This document shows, piece after piece, positions 9,930-19,000 of a DNA stretch of 49,681 bases. Each line of letters begins with the position of its first letter. Position 1 is the first letter of the stretch. Source of the stretch: Psychrobium sp. (GTDB lineage: Bacteria > Pseudomonadota > Gammaproteobacteria > Enterobacterales > Psychrobiaceae); assembly GCA_013214905.1 (NCBI GenBank), contig JABSRV010000009.1, positions 1 through 49,681 of the forward strand, written 5' to 3'. Position numbers and translations under genes: made by a program. The notes below the pieces were generated by a model that worked only from the letters and a program-made list of their open reading frames with translations, was not told the DNA's origin and searched no databases.

Positions 9930-10268
9930 CTATTGCGCGTAATAAGGAAAGCTAACCATAGCGAGCAGTAGTAAAGCGACCGATATAAAGACCAACCGCT
10001 GTGTGTTTCTTACTTCAGGCTTGCTGCACAAACTGTCATCATCGCAACTTGCCGACGTTAGATAGAGCTGGTAAAAGGCCAAGGCTAAAAAGATTATCGT
10101 CGTGGCGGTGAAATATAATGTATAGGGCTGCATCGCGCTCAAGTGACTAATCCACGCACCGCTAATGCCCAAGCTTAAGCTTAATAATAATGGCAGAATG
10201 CAACAAACGAAAGCGCCAATAGCGGCTAAAGACGCAATGAGTAAATTACGATTTGAGTGATTGGCTAC
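9930..10268 (-). pseudogene. merT: Mercuric transport protein MerT, start codon apparently lost
   Basis: An inner-membrane MerT-type mercury importer. The first helix carries the paired cysteines (AFVCCILPLLL), followed by LGISGAWISHLSAMQPY, a second helix, a cytoplasmic loop with cysteines (ASCDDDSLC, then KPEVRNTQRL) and a third helix ending FPYYAQ. Nothing is missing in the body. However, no ATG, GTG or TTG lies in frame before the TTG at 10172, which is past the cysteine pair. At the place expected for the start, 6 nt after AAGAGG (10275-10280), the codon is GTA (10266-10268). I infer that the start was lost and that translation is weak or absent. Confidence 0.7.
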
Positions 10269-10281
10269 AACTAACCTCTTA

Positions 10282-10325
10282 AAATAACTTGATTAATGTC
10301 ACTATGGGCTGCAGTACAGAGTCAA
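10282..10325 (-). promoter_or_regulatory. Degenerate mer operator-promoter between merR and merT
   Basis: On the minus strand TTGACT (10320-10325) is followed by CTGTACTGCAG, which matches the left half of the classical MerR operator (TTGACTCCGTAC...). The right half-dyad GTACGGAAG expected 8-10 bp further is not recognisable (CCCATAGTG instead). No clear -10 sits at the 19-bp distance. It is consistent with decay of the promoter. Confidence 0.45.
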
Positions 10326-10336
10326 GCAGTAAGGCG

Positions 10337-10747
10337 TTATTTAAGTGCTTTTTTCTTCGATAATGCATCGATGAACGCACAATGATGTGCTTTGTTATCG
10401 TCTTGACACGAGTTAATCATGTCATCAAGCACCGATTGAATGGTTAGCAGCCCTTTGATTTGTTGCTCTATGCGATGGCGTTTCTCTTCCGCCAAGATCT
10501 TAATATCACTGCAATGTTCATTACCAAGACATAATAGCTGTTGAATTTCTTGCAACGAGAAACCCAATTGTTGCGCCGATTTAATAAATCGTAGCCGTTC
10601 AACAAGTTCAATCGAGTAGTGCCGGAAGCCGGATAATGGTTTTACAGGCTCGTTGATTAGACCCACTCGCTGATAATGGCGAATGGTTTCAATATTAACC
10701 GCCGCCGCTTTGGCGAGGCGCCCAATGGTCAGTGTTTTTTTATTCAT
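10337..10747 (-). CDS. merR: Mercury-responsive regulator MerR
   Basis: A 136-residue MerR protein with an intact N-terminal winged helix-turn-helix (LTIGRLAKAAAVNIETIRHY), FRHYS at 41-45 and a coiled-coil dimerisation helix. The three cysteines that bind Hg(II) are present at C79, C114 and C123, the same spacing as C82, C117 and C126 of the Tn501 protein. It therefore looks functional, although its target operon is broken. It runs in the same direction as merT-merP-merA, unlike the divergent merR of Tn21/Tn501. Only 9 bp separate it from the metalloprotease gene upstream, so it may be read from that gene's promoter. Confidence 0.9.
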   Translation of the reverse strand: MNKKTLTIGRLAKAAAVNIETIRHYQRVGLINEPVKPLSGFRHYSIELVERLRFIKSAQQLGFSLQEIQQLLCLGNEHCSDIKILAEEKRHRIEQQIKGLLTIQSVLDDMINSCQDDNKAHHCAFIDALSKKKALK

Positions 10748-10756
10748 GTGAACTAG

Positions 10757-12952
10757 TCACCTCTGTTGAATAATAATATTGCTGCTTATCGTTTCATTTG
10801 ATTTATATTCAGGATCCAAATAACTGCTATCAAATAATCGTAGCACATAGGTTTCATCACGGCTTAACATTAAGCGTAAATAACTGTACGGAATTTTGTC
10901 AGCCAACCTTGAGCGCCCAATTATTTTTCCACGTAATAACACATCAAAATTAAAACGATGGCGATGATCCTCATCGTCTACCACGTCAGCGGCAAAGATA
11001 ACTACATTGCCGTCATTTAACGGACTGAGCTTGGCATAACGCAAGGTGCCAGGGCGACGCCCAGCGACAGACTGCAAAGCGCCGTTAAAGTTAAGTAGCT
11101 GTTCTTCGCCGACAAATAACTCGCTATATAATGGATATTGCGCTCTTTCATCCAGTAATTGATCATCAAAGCCAACAATATGTGATTCAATAATACTTTG
11201 CGCTTCCCCCCAACCATCAACAAAGTCGATGTTTAACGAAACCCCCAAATCATCAATATAATATGACTGCTCTGGCAGTAATATTTTTAGTTGTTGCGCC
11301 AAACTGTACAAGGTCAATAGTTCAGGCGCTTGCGCAGCTCTCACTAATGCTTGGTGCAGTTTAAACATACCTACATCGCGCGCTAACTTAGTCGTACGCT
11401 CGCTGTACTCTGCATTTTCATCTATTAATGAACTGATAAAGAACGAGCTGCTTTCTTCAATAAATGGTGAAAAGGAGTACGTGGGGCGACCGAAACGGTG
11501 CCCTGTAACATCAAGTAAGTAACGCATTTGTGTGCTGTGCACAGCCTGTGTTATCGCCACTGTATTATCCACTATCCGCGAGCTATCAATATCCAATGGT
11601 GCCCGCTTGATTTGCCAGTCTTGCAATACAGTGCGCGATATTGCCGTCGCTAATCCTTCAGATAACGACACGCTAAGACCAACAAAACCAAAACCATTGT
11701 GCGCGCCACCAGTCGAGTCATCACGCCCAATAATTTTGGCCAAATAATAGTGACCAAATTCATGCAAAATTGTATGTTCGTTCCATTCTGAAATCGTCGT
11801 TATTGGTTTCTCATCATCACTCACGCCATTACTGCCGTTAATAAAAATCAAATTGGAATTATCACTAAAATAGCCGCCACGTTTGTCCGCTGCTTGAGGA
11901 TCTTGGCTCCATAACACGGTTAACGTTTCTAGCTCGTTAGACAATGGCACACCATGTTTTTTCAAAAATATAAAGCCCTTGGCTAACGTATCTAACATTG
12001 CAAAAGGCTGCGCTTCGCTATCACGGCTTATAAACTCTTTGAGTGAAGGATGCCAGCCGGTGGTTAGATAGATATCTTGCACATGTTCGCCAGCGCCAAG
12101 CGTTAGGTAACTTGAATGTGCACGATAGACTCGATGTCGGTCGGTCTTTGTCGGCGACTTAGCATGATTTTTCACTTGCACCAATACATGGCCTCCCCCC
12201 TTAATTGGAATCGCCATCGTCGCCACAATTTCTATATAAACTCGCGCGGATGAACCATTAATTGATAGTGAAAAGTCATATTCACCTAAGTGATTGGTGT
12301 AGGTTGTCGCTAGCCATTTACCTTGTTCATTGCGTAAATTTAGTTTAATAAAACGAGCGGCATAAGTGTGCGGAGTATTTAGCATCAAACGATAGGTTGT
12401 TTTCCCCGCATTGGTGTATTCATCAAAAAGCAATCGCTCAAAATAGACAGAGCCGCGTAACTGAGCGTCAATCCCAGAATCAATCATCGGGGCAACCATC
12501 TGAGCAGCTTGTGATGACGAGGCAGTCGTATGACTCGACGGTGCTTGATCAGGCCTCTTCACTAATCTGATTTTTTTATCAATAAATTGATAACCATCAG
12601 AAAACACCACGGTTATAATCGTATCTTCAAAATCAATTTCTTGTGTTTCTATGATTAGCCGACCCGCTAATAGTGAGACAATAATATCCGCAGAACCTGA
12701 ATATTGGACGGTCACCTCTCGGTCATTACTGCTATTTATTTGCGCGGCGATGGCAAATTTTTGATGGCTCGACACGTAAAACGCCTGATGTTTTAGGATC
12801 ACTGAAAACGCAGCATCATCGGCTATTTCAGCTGTGTATTGCCCAATTAAAGGGAAGTATGGAGCCACGACATTTGTAAGCTCTGTTTTATATTCAAACG
12901 CCGCCAATAACAGCAAAGCTGCGCATAAAAATCTGACTATTGTTTTTTTCAT
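10757..12952 (-). CDS. Putative secreted zincin-like metalloprotease
   Basis: A large exported protein of about 731 residues starting at the ATG at 12952; two in-frame GTG codons just upstream are less likely starts. An N-terminal hydrophobic segment (about 8-20) is a signal peptide or anchor. A zinc-protease motif HEFGH is at about residues 400-404, and a glutamate in LSEGLATA about 31 residues later is a candidate third ligand, giving the HExxH...E layout of gluzincins. Before it lies a carboxypeptidase-regulatory-like beta-sandwich (LRGSVYFERLLFDEY ... TNHLGEYDFSL). The last 170 residues look like a C-terminal beta domain. I do not recognise a named family. It is immediately upstream of merR. 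Confidence 0.65.
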   Translation of the reverse strand: MKKTIVRFLCAALLLLAAFEYKTELTNVVAPYFPLIGQYTAEIADDAAFSVILKHQAFYVSSHQKFAIAAQINSSNDREVTVQYSGSADIIVSLLAGRLIIETQEIDFEDTIITVVFSDGYQFIDKKIRLVKRPDQAPSSHTTASSSQAAQMVAPMIDSGIDAQLRGSVYFERLLFDEYTNAGKTTYRLMLNTPHTYAARFIKLNLRNEQGKWLATTYTNHLGEYDFSLSINGSSARVYIEIVATMAIPIKGGGHVLVQVKNHAKSPTKTDRHRVYRAHSSYLTLGAGEHVQDIYLTTGWHPSLKEFISRDSEAQPFAMLDTLAKGFIFLKKHGVPLSNELETLTVLWSQDPQAADKRGGYFSDNSNLIFINGSNGVSDDEKPITTISEWNEHTILHEFGHYYLAKIIGRDDSTGGAHNGFGFVGLSVSLSEGLATAISRTVLQDWQIKRAPLDIDSSRIVDNTVAITQAVHSTQMRYLLDVTGHRFGRPTYSFSPFIEESSSFFISSLIDENAEYSERTTKLARDVGMFKLHQALVRAAQAPELLTLYSLAQQLKILLPEQSYYIDDLGVSLNIDFVDGWGEAQSIIESHIVGFDDQLLDERAQYPLYSELFVGEEQLLNFNGALQSVAGRRPGTLRYAKLSPLNDGNVVIFAADVVDDEDHRHRFNFDVLLRGKIIGRSRLADKIPYSYLRLMLSRDETYVLRLFDSSYLDPEYKSNETISSNIIIQQR

Positions 12953-13078
12953 TATCACCACAATATACCCAGTTACAATATCTCACTGGGGTTCTGTTTC
13001 CCAGCAAGATACTATCTTCAACTGGCGTTAAGTTTCATCTACTTATACTTTGTATCTTGCCCTTTAGGAATTCCTATC

Positions 13079-13705
13079 ATGAAAAAAATTATCAGTGCCG
13101 CATTATTGATGCTTTTTAGTCAGCAAAGTTTTGCTCAGGGCGGCGATTTCTCATTTTCTAATAACTCCAGTAGCGACTTCACGCCAATAATCTATATCAG
13201 CCAAGAAACCAACAACACCGACACGATACAAAGCGTTGGCATGACCTTTTTATTTACCGATTACCGCAGCAACTTGGGTGGCGGATTCGATTTCTCTATT
13301 GGTCGCGGGGAAGTGATGACCGAGAACGGTCACGAAGAGGATTACATTGCGTGGGAGCTAGGCCTTAAATTTGGTTATTTCTCTAAGCTATTTGTTTATG
13401 GTGAGCTAGGTTTTGATTTAGGCGAGTTGCTAACCAGTGACGATCATGACGATGACCATTATGATGGTAGCTTTCACTTTGGTGATTATGACGACGACCA
13501 TTACGATCATCAGCATTCTCACTACAATAGTCATGACAACTACCACGACGATAAGTCAATCGACGCCTATGTTGGCATAGCCGCCGGTATTGACTTAGGC
13601 CATTTTCAAGTCACCGCATTCTCTCGGTTACGTAAAATAGACAGCGAACATTGGACTATCGAAGAAAACCTATTCACCGGTGTCAAACTCTCCTTGTCAT
13701 TCTAA
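13079..13705 (+). CDS. Small outer-membrane-like protein with His/Asp-rich loop
   Basis: A 208-residue protein with a signal peptide (1-19, ending SFA-Q). It has alternating amphipathic strands, glycine turns and a terminal phenylalanine (TGVKLSLSF), as expected for an eight-strand-like outer-membrane barrel. Residues about 120-160 form a low-complexity loop dominated by His, Asp and Tyr (e.g. DDHDDDHYDGSFHFGDYDDD), which could bind divalent metal ions. The start at 13079 has AGGA nine bases upstream. It is divergent from the metalloprotease gene, with about 125 bp between them. I recognise no named family; the metal-binding role is inferred from composition only. Confidence 0.6.
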   Translation: MKKIISAALLMLFSQQSFAQGGDFSFSNNSSSDFTPIIYISQETNNTDTIQSVGMTFLFTDYRSNLGGGFDFSIGRGEVMTENGHEEDYIAWELGLKFGYFSKLFVYGELGFDLGELLTSDDHDDDHYDGSFHFGDYDDDHYDHQHSHYNSHDNYHDDKSIDAYVGIAAGIDLGHFQVTAFSRLRKIDSEHWTIEENLFTGVKLSLSF

Positions 13706-13717
13706 TGTTAACGGGTG

Positions 13718-14530
13718 CTAGTTTGAACTCGTTGGATAACCAAATAAAGCGCGCAGCGTTGCCTTAGTTCCCTTGGCGGCGCGGACTGTGCTTAACATGT
13801 GTCGCCATTGATGAAAGTTTATCTTAATAGGGTTATTACTTTCAATTTGTCCGATAATGCCGTACTTGCAGACTTTATTACTGTCTTCTTCAACGAAGGT
13901 GCCAAACATCTTATCCCAAATAATTAATACACCCGCGAAGTTACGATCAATATAACCTGGATTAATTGCATGATGCACCCGATGATGTGACGGCGTATTA
14001 AATACATATTCAATCCAACCCAATTTTTTGATAATTTCAGTATGCACAAAAAACTGGAAGGCCAAATTACACGCGACTACCATCAAGACAACCTTTGGCT
14101 CAAAACCCAGTAGCATCATTGGCGTCCAGAACATCCACATACCAACGACGGGGTACATAACGCTCTGACGAAATGCAGTGCTAAAATTCATGATGCGTGA
14201 ACTGTGATGAACCACATGTGCCGCCCATAACCAGTGCACATGATGAGAGGCGCGGTGAAACCAGTAATATAAAAAATCTTGCAGTAAAAAAGCGCCGACA
14301 ATTGTTAACGGCGTTAACTCAATTTCAAACAATCGCAGTTCAAACAGCCAATAAAAAAGCGGCATTAACGCCAATAGCGATAACGCATCGGCGCCTTGAT
14401 GGATCAGCGCTAACGCCGTATTAGCCATGGAGTCTTTAATATCATATAGAGCACGATGTTTAATAAACTCATAGCCTATACACAGTAAAAATATTGGGCT
14501 GAGTGCCAATAAAATAAGTTCAACACTCAT
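13718..14530 (-). CDS. Sterol desaturase / fatty acid hydroxylase family protein
   Basis: A 270-residue integral membrane di-iron oxygenase. The histidine clusters of the family are present: H92-x3-HH (WFHRASHH), H105-x2-HH (AHVVHH), H163 (FVHTE) and HH182-x2-HH187 (SHHRVHH), with the ending NFAGVLIIWDKMFGTF. Several membrane helices surround them. The family hydroxylates or desaturates lipids and sterol-like substrates; the substrate here is unknown. The start overlaps the upstream SRPBCC gene by 11 bp, so the two form an operon. An AraC regulator is divergent from the pair. Confidence 0.88.
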   Translation of the reverse strand: MSVELILLALSPIFLLCIGYEFIKHRALYDIKDSMANTALALIHQGADALSLLALMPLFYWLFELRLFEIELTPLTIVGAFLLQDFLYYWFHRASHHVHWLWAAHVVHHSSRIMNFSTAFRQSVMYPVVGMWMFWTPMMLLGFEPKVVLMVVACNLAFQFFVHTEIIKKLGWIEYVFNTPSHHRVHHAINPGYIDRNFAGVLIIWDKMFGTFVEEDSNKVCKYGIIGQIESNNPIKINFHQWRHMLSTVRAAKGTKATLRALFGYPTSSN

Positions 14531-14948
14531 CGCAATGCCTCGCTAATCGTTTAAGAGCAAGTCGAATATCACGCGTAATGATTGCCTTAACAAGCATATT
14601 AGGCTGCCACCAAGGTGGTTCGCAAACAATGGTATAGTCGATTTTAGTATTGTCGCTATTATCAAACAACAATATATCGCCTTGATGATTAGATACAGGC
14701 CCCTTGCCAATAATGCGATAACAAATATGCTGTTCGTTTGCCGATATTATTTGCTCAAAAAAGGTCTGACCATGCACGGTAACTTCACGTATGCTGCCTT
14801 GACCACCCGCAGGTTCACCATGCTGTTGCGGCGTTGTTTGCTTAAATTTACCGTCAAAAAAACGCGCTAAATGATCATGATCCAGCAATAATTTCATTAC
14901 CGATTGTCGATCCTTAGCAATAGATTGAATTATTTTTATTTTTATCAT
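14520..14948 (-). CDS. SRPBCC (START-like) family protein
   Basis: A protein of about 142 residues beginning MIKIKIIQSIAK, typical of polyketide-cyclase/START-like SRPBCC proteins, which bind hydrophobic ligands in a helix-grip cavity. The frame is open to 15032, but the ATG at 14948 is chosen because family members begin at this strand and the extra 28 residues look non-coding. Core elements are visible: GQGSIREVTVHG, FFEQII, CYRIIGKGPVSNHQGDI and IDYTIVCEPPWW. It overlaps the sterol desaturase gene, suggesting it binds or presents that enzyme's lipid substrate. Confidence 0.75.
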   Translation of the reverse strand: MIKIKIIQSIAKDRQSVMKLLLDHDHLARFFDGKFKQTTPQQHGEPAGGQGSIREVTVHGQTFFEQIISANEQHICYRIIGKGPVSNHQGDILLFDNSDNTKIDYTIVCEPPWWQPNMLVKAIITRDIRLALKRLARHCDEC

Positions 14949-15060
14949 TATATAATTGCTGCATTCTTTCAAAAAAGAGAGAGCATTAATAATAATGAAA
15001 TTATACGTGACAGACTTGCCAAGGCATGACAATATTTTTGTCTTTAGATGACACCTTTGG

Positions 15061-16068
15061 TTGCCTGTGCTTAATATTTCTCAAGCTTACTTTGCTAGTG
15101 TTTTAGATTTCCTTGAACAACAAGGCATCTCGTCAGATCAAGCCTTGGGCGCAATAGAGTTCGATGATTTCAAGCACTATAAGAAGCAACAGCGTGTCGC
15201 GCTTACTTATTACAGCGCATTGCTCAATTACGGAAAATTAACTCTTAATGACCCGCTGTTTGGCTTTCATGTAGGTTGTGACGTGCACAGTGCAGACTAT
15301 GGCGTATTGGGATATCTGGTTGAGTCGAGTGTAAACTTAGCCATGGCGATCAAAAATTTATTAGCCTTTGATCAACTCGTTGCTAATATTGGCCGCACCG
15401 ATTTTCGTGTTAATCAGCAACAAGCGGTGATTCGCTGGACTCCGCATACGCAATGCAGTGAGCAAATTGTGCTGCGTAATATGGCGGCGTGGTTAACCAC
15501 AGCGAGACAACTGCTTGGCAGCGACATAACCCCTACACAAGTAAAGCTATGTCATCCTTTTTCTAAGGCGCAATCACTACAACTCACCGAGTATTTGAAC
15601 TGTGAGGTATTAATCGCGCAGCCTTTTAATGAAATAATATTTCCCAGTCAGTTGCTTACGCACGTATTTCGTAGTGAAAACCCACAACTACAAAAAACCA
15701 TGGCGGCTATTTCGCAACAAGAGCTCGCCGGCATTAATGCCAGTAAATGTGTAAAGTCTGAGATTAGTCATTTATTAAAAATTAAACCCGACCTAACAGA
15801 CTGCAGTTTATTACAGTTTGCTAGCGTGTTTAATATGTCATCGCGCACCTTGCAGCGACAGTTGAAAAACGCAGATTGTCAGTTTTTCAAGCTATTAGAT
15901 GATGAGCGTAAGCAGCGAACCCTCAAACAACTCGGCATACTTATTGTCGGTAAGACGTCCTTAGGTGAATTGTCCCTACAGCTTGGTTTTAATGAGCAAA
16001 GCTCGTTTAATCGCGCCTTCAAACGCTGGTTCGATTGCTCACCAAGAGACTATTTAAAGCGCTATTAA
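15061..16068 (+). CDS. AraC-family transcriptional regulator
   Basis: A 335-residue regulator with an N-terminal Arabinose_bd-type domain (about 15-200; LTLNDPLFGFHVG, YGVLGYLVESS) and a C-terminal AraC helix-turn-helix domain (about 235-335; MSSRTLQRQL, then LGFNEQSSFNRAFKRWF and SPRDYLK). The same architecture occurs in regulators of lipid, steroid and amino-acid catabolism. The start is a TTG at 15061; a GTG at 15067 is an alternative, and neither has a strong Shine-Dalgarno sequence. It diverges from the SRPBCC/desaturase pair, its likely target. Its 3' end overlaps the convergent helicase gene by 4 bp. Confidence 0.85.
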   Translation: MPVLNISQAYFASVLDFLEQQGISSDQALGAIEFDDFKHYKKQQRVALTYYSALLNYGKLTLNDPLFGFHVGCDVHSADYGVLGYLVESSVNLAMAIKNLLAFDQLVANIGRTDFRVNQQQAVIRWTPHTQCSEQIVLRNMAAWLTTARQLLGSDITPTQVKLCHPFSKAQSLQLTEYLNCEVLIAQPFNEIIFPSQLLTHVFRSENPQLQKTMAAISQQELAGINASKCVKSEISHLLKIKPDLTDCSLLQFASVFNMSSRTLQRQLKNADCQFFKLLDDERKQRTLKQLGILIVGKTSLGELSLQLGFNEQSSFNRAFKRWFDCSPRDYLKRY

Positions 16069-19000
16069 ATAGGTGTCTGCAATAACGCCATCATGTCATT
16101 AACCGACATGCCAGTGGCGGCACTGCTGCTTTCTGCCAATAAGCTATTGGCCAAATCTCGTTTTTGTTGATGCAGCGCTAAGATCTTATCTTCAATTGTA
16201 TTTTTGGCAATCAAACGATAAATAGTTACCGGACGTGTTTGCCCCATGCGATGTGCACGATCAGACGCTTGATCTTCTACCGCAGGATTCCACCACGGAT
16301 CCATGTGAATGACATAATCGGCGGCGGTTAAATTGAGCCCAGAACCACCCGCTTTAAGACTAATTAAGAAAACGTCACCATGTCCCGCTTGGAACGCGTT
16401 CACCGCGTCACGACGTTTCTTGGCCGGTGTTGAGCCATCAAGGTATTGATAGCTAATACCCTTAAGATCTAAATGATGACGCAATATCTCTAAATGCCCA
16501 ACAAACTGGCTAAAGACCAACGCCTTATGATTATTGAGCATAAGCTCATCAATTAATCCGTCAAAGGCTTTAAGTTTCGAGCCTTCAATATTGGCTTCAG
16601 GTGCAACCAAACTTGGGTGACAACAAACGCGGCGTAATCGCATAATTTCAGCCAGCATTTTAATATGGTGCTGCCCCGGAGAATCGTTATTGCCCTTGGC
16701 CATATTCTCAATAGCTTGTTGGCGCATCGCTTCGTATAGCGCTTTTTCTTGCTCTGACAATTCCACCTGAATATTAATCTCGGTGCGCGGTGGTAATTCG
16801 GTTAATACTTGATTCTTCATCCGGCGCAGCATAAACGGCGAAATGATTTGTCGCAAAGAAGCACTAGCGCGATGCAAAGACTCCTCGTCGCCCTCTTTAT
16901 TGCTTTCAATAATGTTGGCATAACGTTTATGAAATTGCTTTTGGCTGCCTAATAAGCCCGGATTTATAAAGCGGAATAACGACCATAACTCGGTCAGATT
17001 ATTTTCAATCGGCGTGCCTGTGGTGATCATTTTAAACTTGCCCGACAATGACATGGCAGCCTGTGTACGTTTGGTCGTTGGATTCTTCAATGCCTGCGCT
17101 TCATCGGCAACAATGGTTTGCCATGTCACTTTGGCTAAACGTTCGCCCTCGCGCTGCAATAAACCATAACTGCAAATAATCACATCAAACGCCGCCGCGC
17201 CGTCTAACATAAGCTGGCGCTGATCGAGCGTTGAGGTATCAACGCCAAATATTTTCACCCGCAAGGTCGGTGCAAAACGCGCCGCTTCTTGTTGCCAGTT
17301 AAAGCAAACCGAGGTTGGCGCCAAGATCAAAGTAGGTCCATCACAGGCGCGATCAACAATAACCGCCAACGCTTGTAACGTTTTACCCAGCCCCATGTCA
17401 TCGGCTAAACAAGCGCCTCCACCCCAGTGCGCGAGTTTAGTTGCCCACTCAAAACCTTCTATTTGGTAGTCACGTAACTCGGCTTGCAAGGTAGATGGTA
17501 CAACAGGCACCAGATCTTGAGCTTCGGCCAACCGCTCTTTTTGCTCCTGCCACGCATGCAACGTTTTTAATCGCATGCCCTGTGTTGCTTCTTCCACCAC
17601 GGGACTAGCCAGTAAATGGAATTTCCCCAATTCACTGACCTGATCCAAGGCTTGCAAGCGCTGGCGTAACTCGTCAGTTAAAGTCAATATTTCATCGTCG
17701 TCTAACCGAACAAAGCGGCTGTTAGAGCGGCCAATAAGGCTTAATAACTCTTTGAGTTCAATGACTCTGTCTTCGCTAATTTCTAACTGACCTTCCAGTG
17801 AGAACCACTCTTTTTGCTTGGTCATCGCCAATTGCATGTGGCCCATGCCCAGCTGCTTGCTTAACTTAAACTTTATACCTTTAGGCCATAACAACACCAC
17901 GGATAAATTATCGGTGCAGGGGATTTCGTCATAGTGTTCACTATTAAAAAACTCAAGCTGCTCTAAGGTGGTTAGCGCGTCATCGAGACGATCACATAAT
18001 AATTTATTATCGATTAAATATTCAAAGGTCGGACACGCGATAGCAATGGCCCGTAACAACTCTAGCTCTTCCACCAAATCTCGAGTGGTGCCAAGGCGCT
18101 TGCCTTCGATTTCGGTGGAAAATGTTGGATTACCATGTCCCGGCGGTAAGCTTGGTCCAAGCGCGCCCATGGGCTGCACGTGACATTCAAACTCTAGACC
18201 GTCTCCCGCAGGTAAAATATTAATATAGAGTTTGGTGTCGCTAACAACTTGCTCTACACCGGTATCAATGCCGCTGATATTACTTTGTATATTGAGCATA
18301 GGTGCAATAGCATTAATGCTTTGCATCACCTTATCTTTTGCCGATGCAGGTACGACCAAGCCGCCCTCACCGACAATACCCGCTATTTTAAGATGTTTGT
18401 TCTCGTAACAAACCAACCGATAGCGTTGACGGTTTTCTTTGGTTACTGAGTAATTCACCGCACCGTCTTCAAAATTTGTCGGCACATTAGCCATGCTAAG
18501 CAAAAAATCATTGTTGTGCTGAGTGATCAGTAATTCAGGCTCTGACTCGAGTAATTCCACCGACATATCCGGCTGTTTCAATAAATAAAGATTAGGTAAG
18601 TTAACAGCTGCTTTTAGCGCCTTAAAACCACCGAGCTCATAAACATCACGACCGTAATATCCGCCGCTGTAAGTGCTGTTTATTTGATGACACATTTTAA
18701 TGTCACCCTCGGTTAAAAAGTCGAACGAGGCATATTCTTGCTGCAAGCGTTTTAATGAAATGGCGCGTCCTTTTGACCAACCATTTTTACCCAACTTTTG
18801 TTCTTTCGCTTCAAAAAAGCAATCGTAGCCGTCTGGTTCAAACAACCAAACAAGTCGTGATTCTTTATTCTCCGTACTCATTGCAGGCGCTACGGCATTG
18901 CTGTCTAAGGCAATTAACTGTTCAAGCGCCAATGCCCAAGCTTCTTTACGTGCAATGTTCTCGCACACATCAATCAGCTGCTCATGCGGCTGATTAGCAA

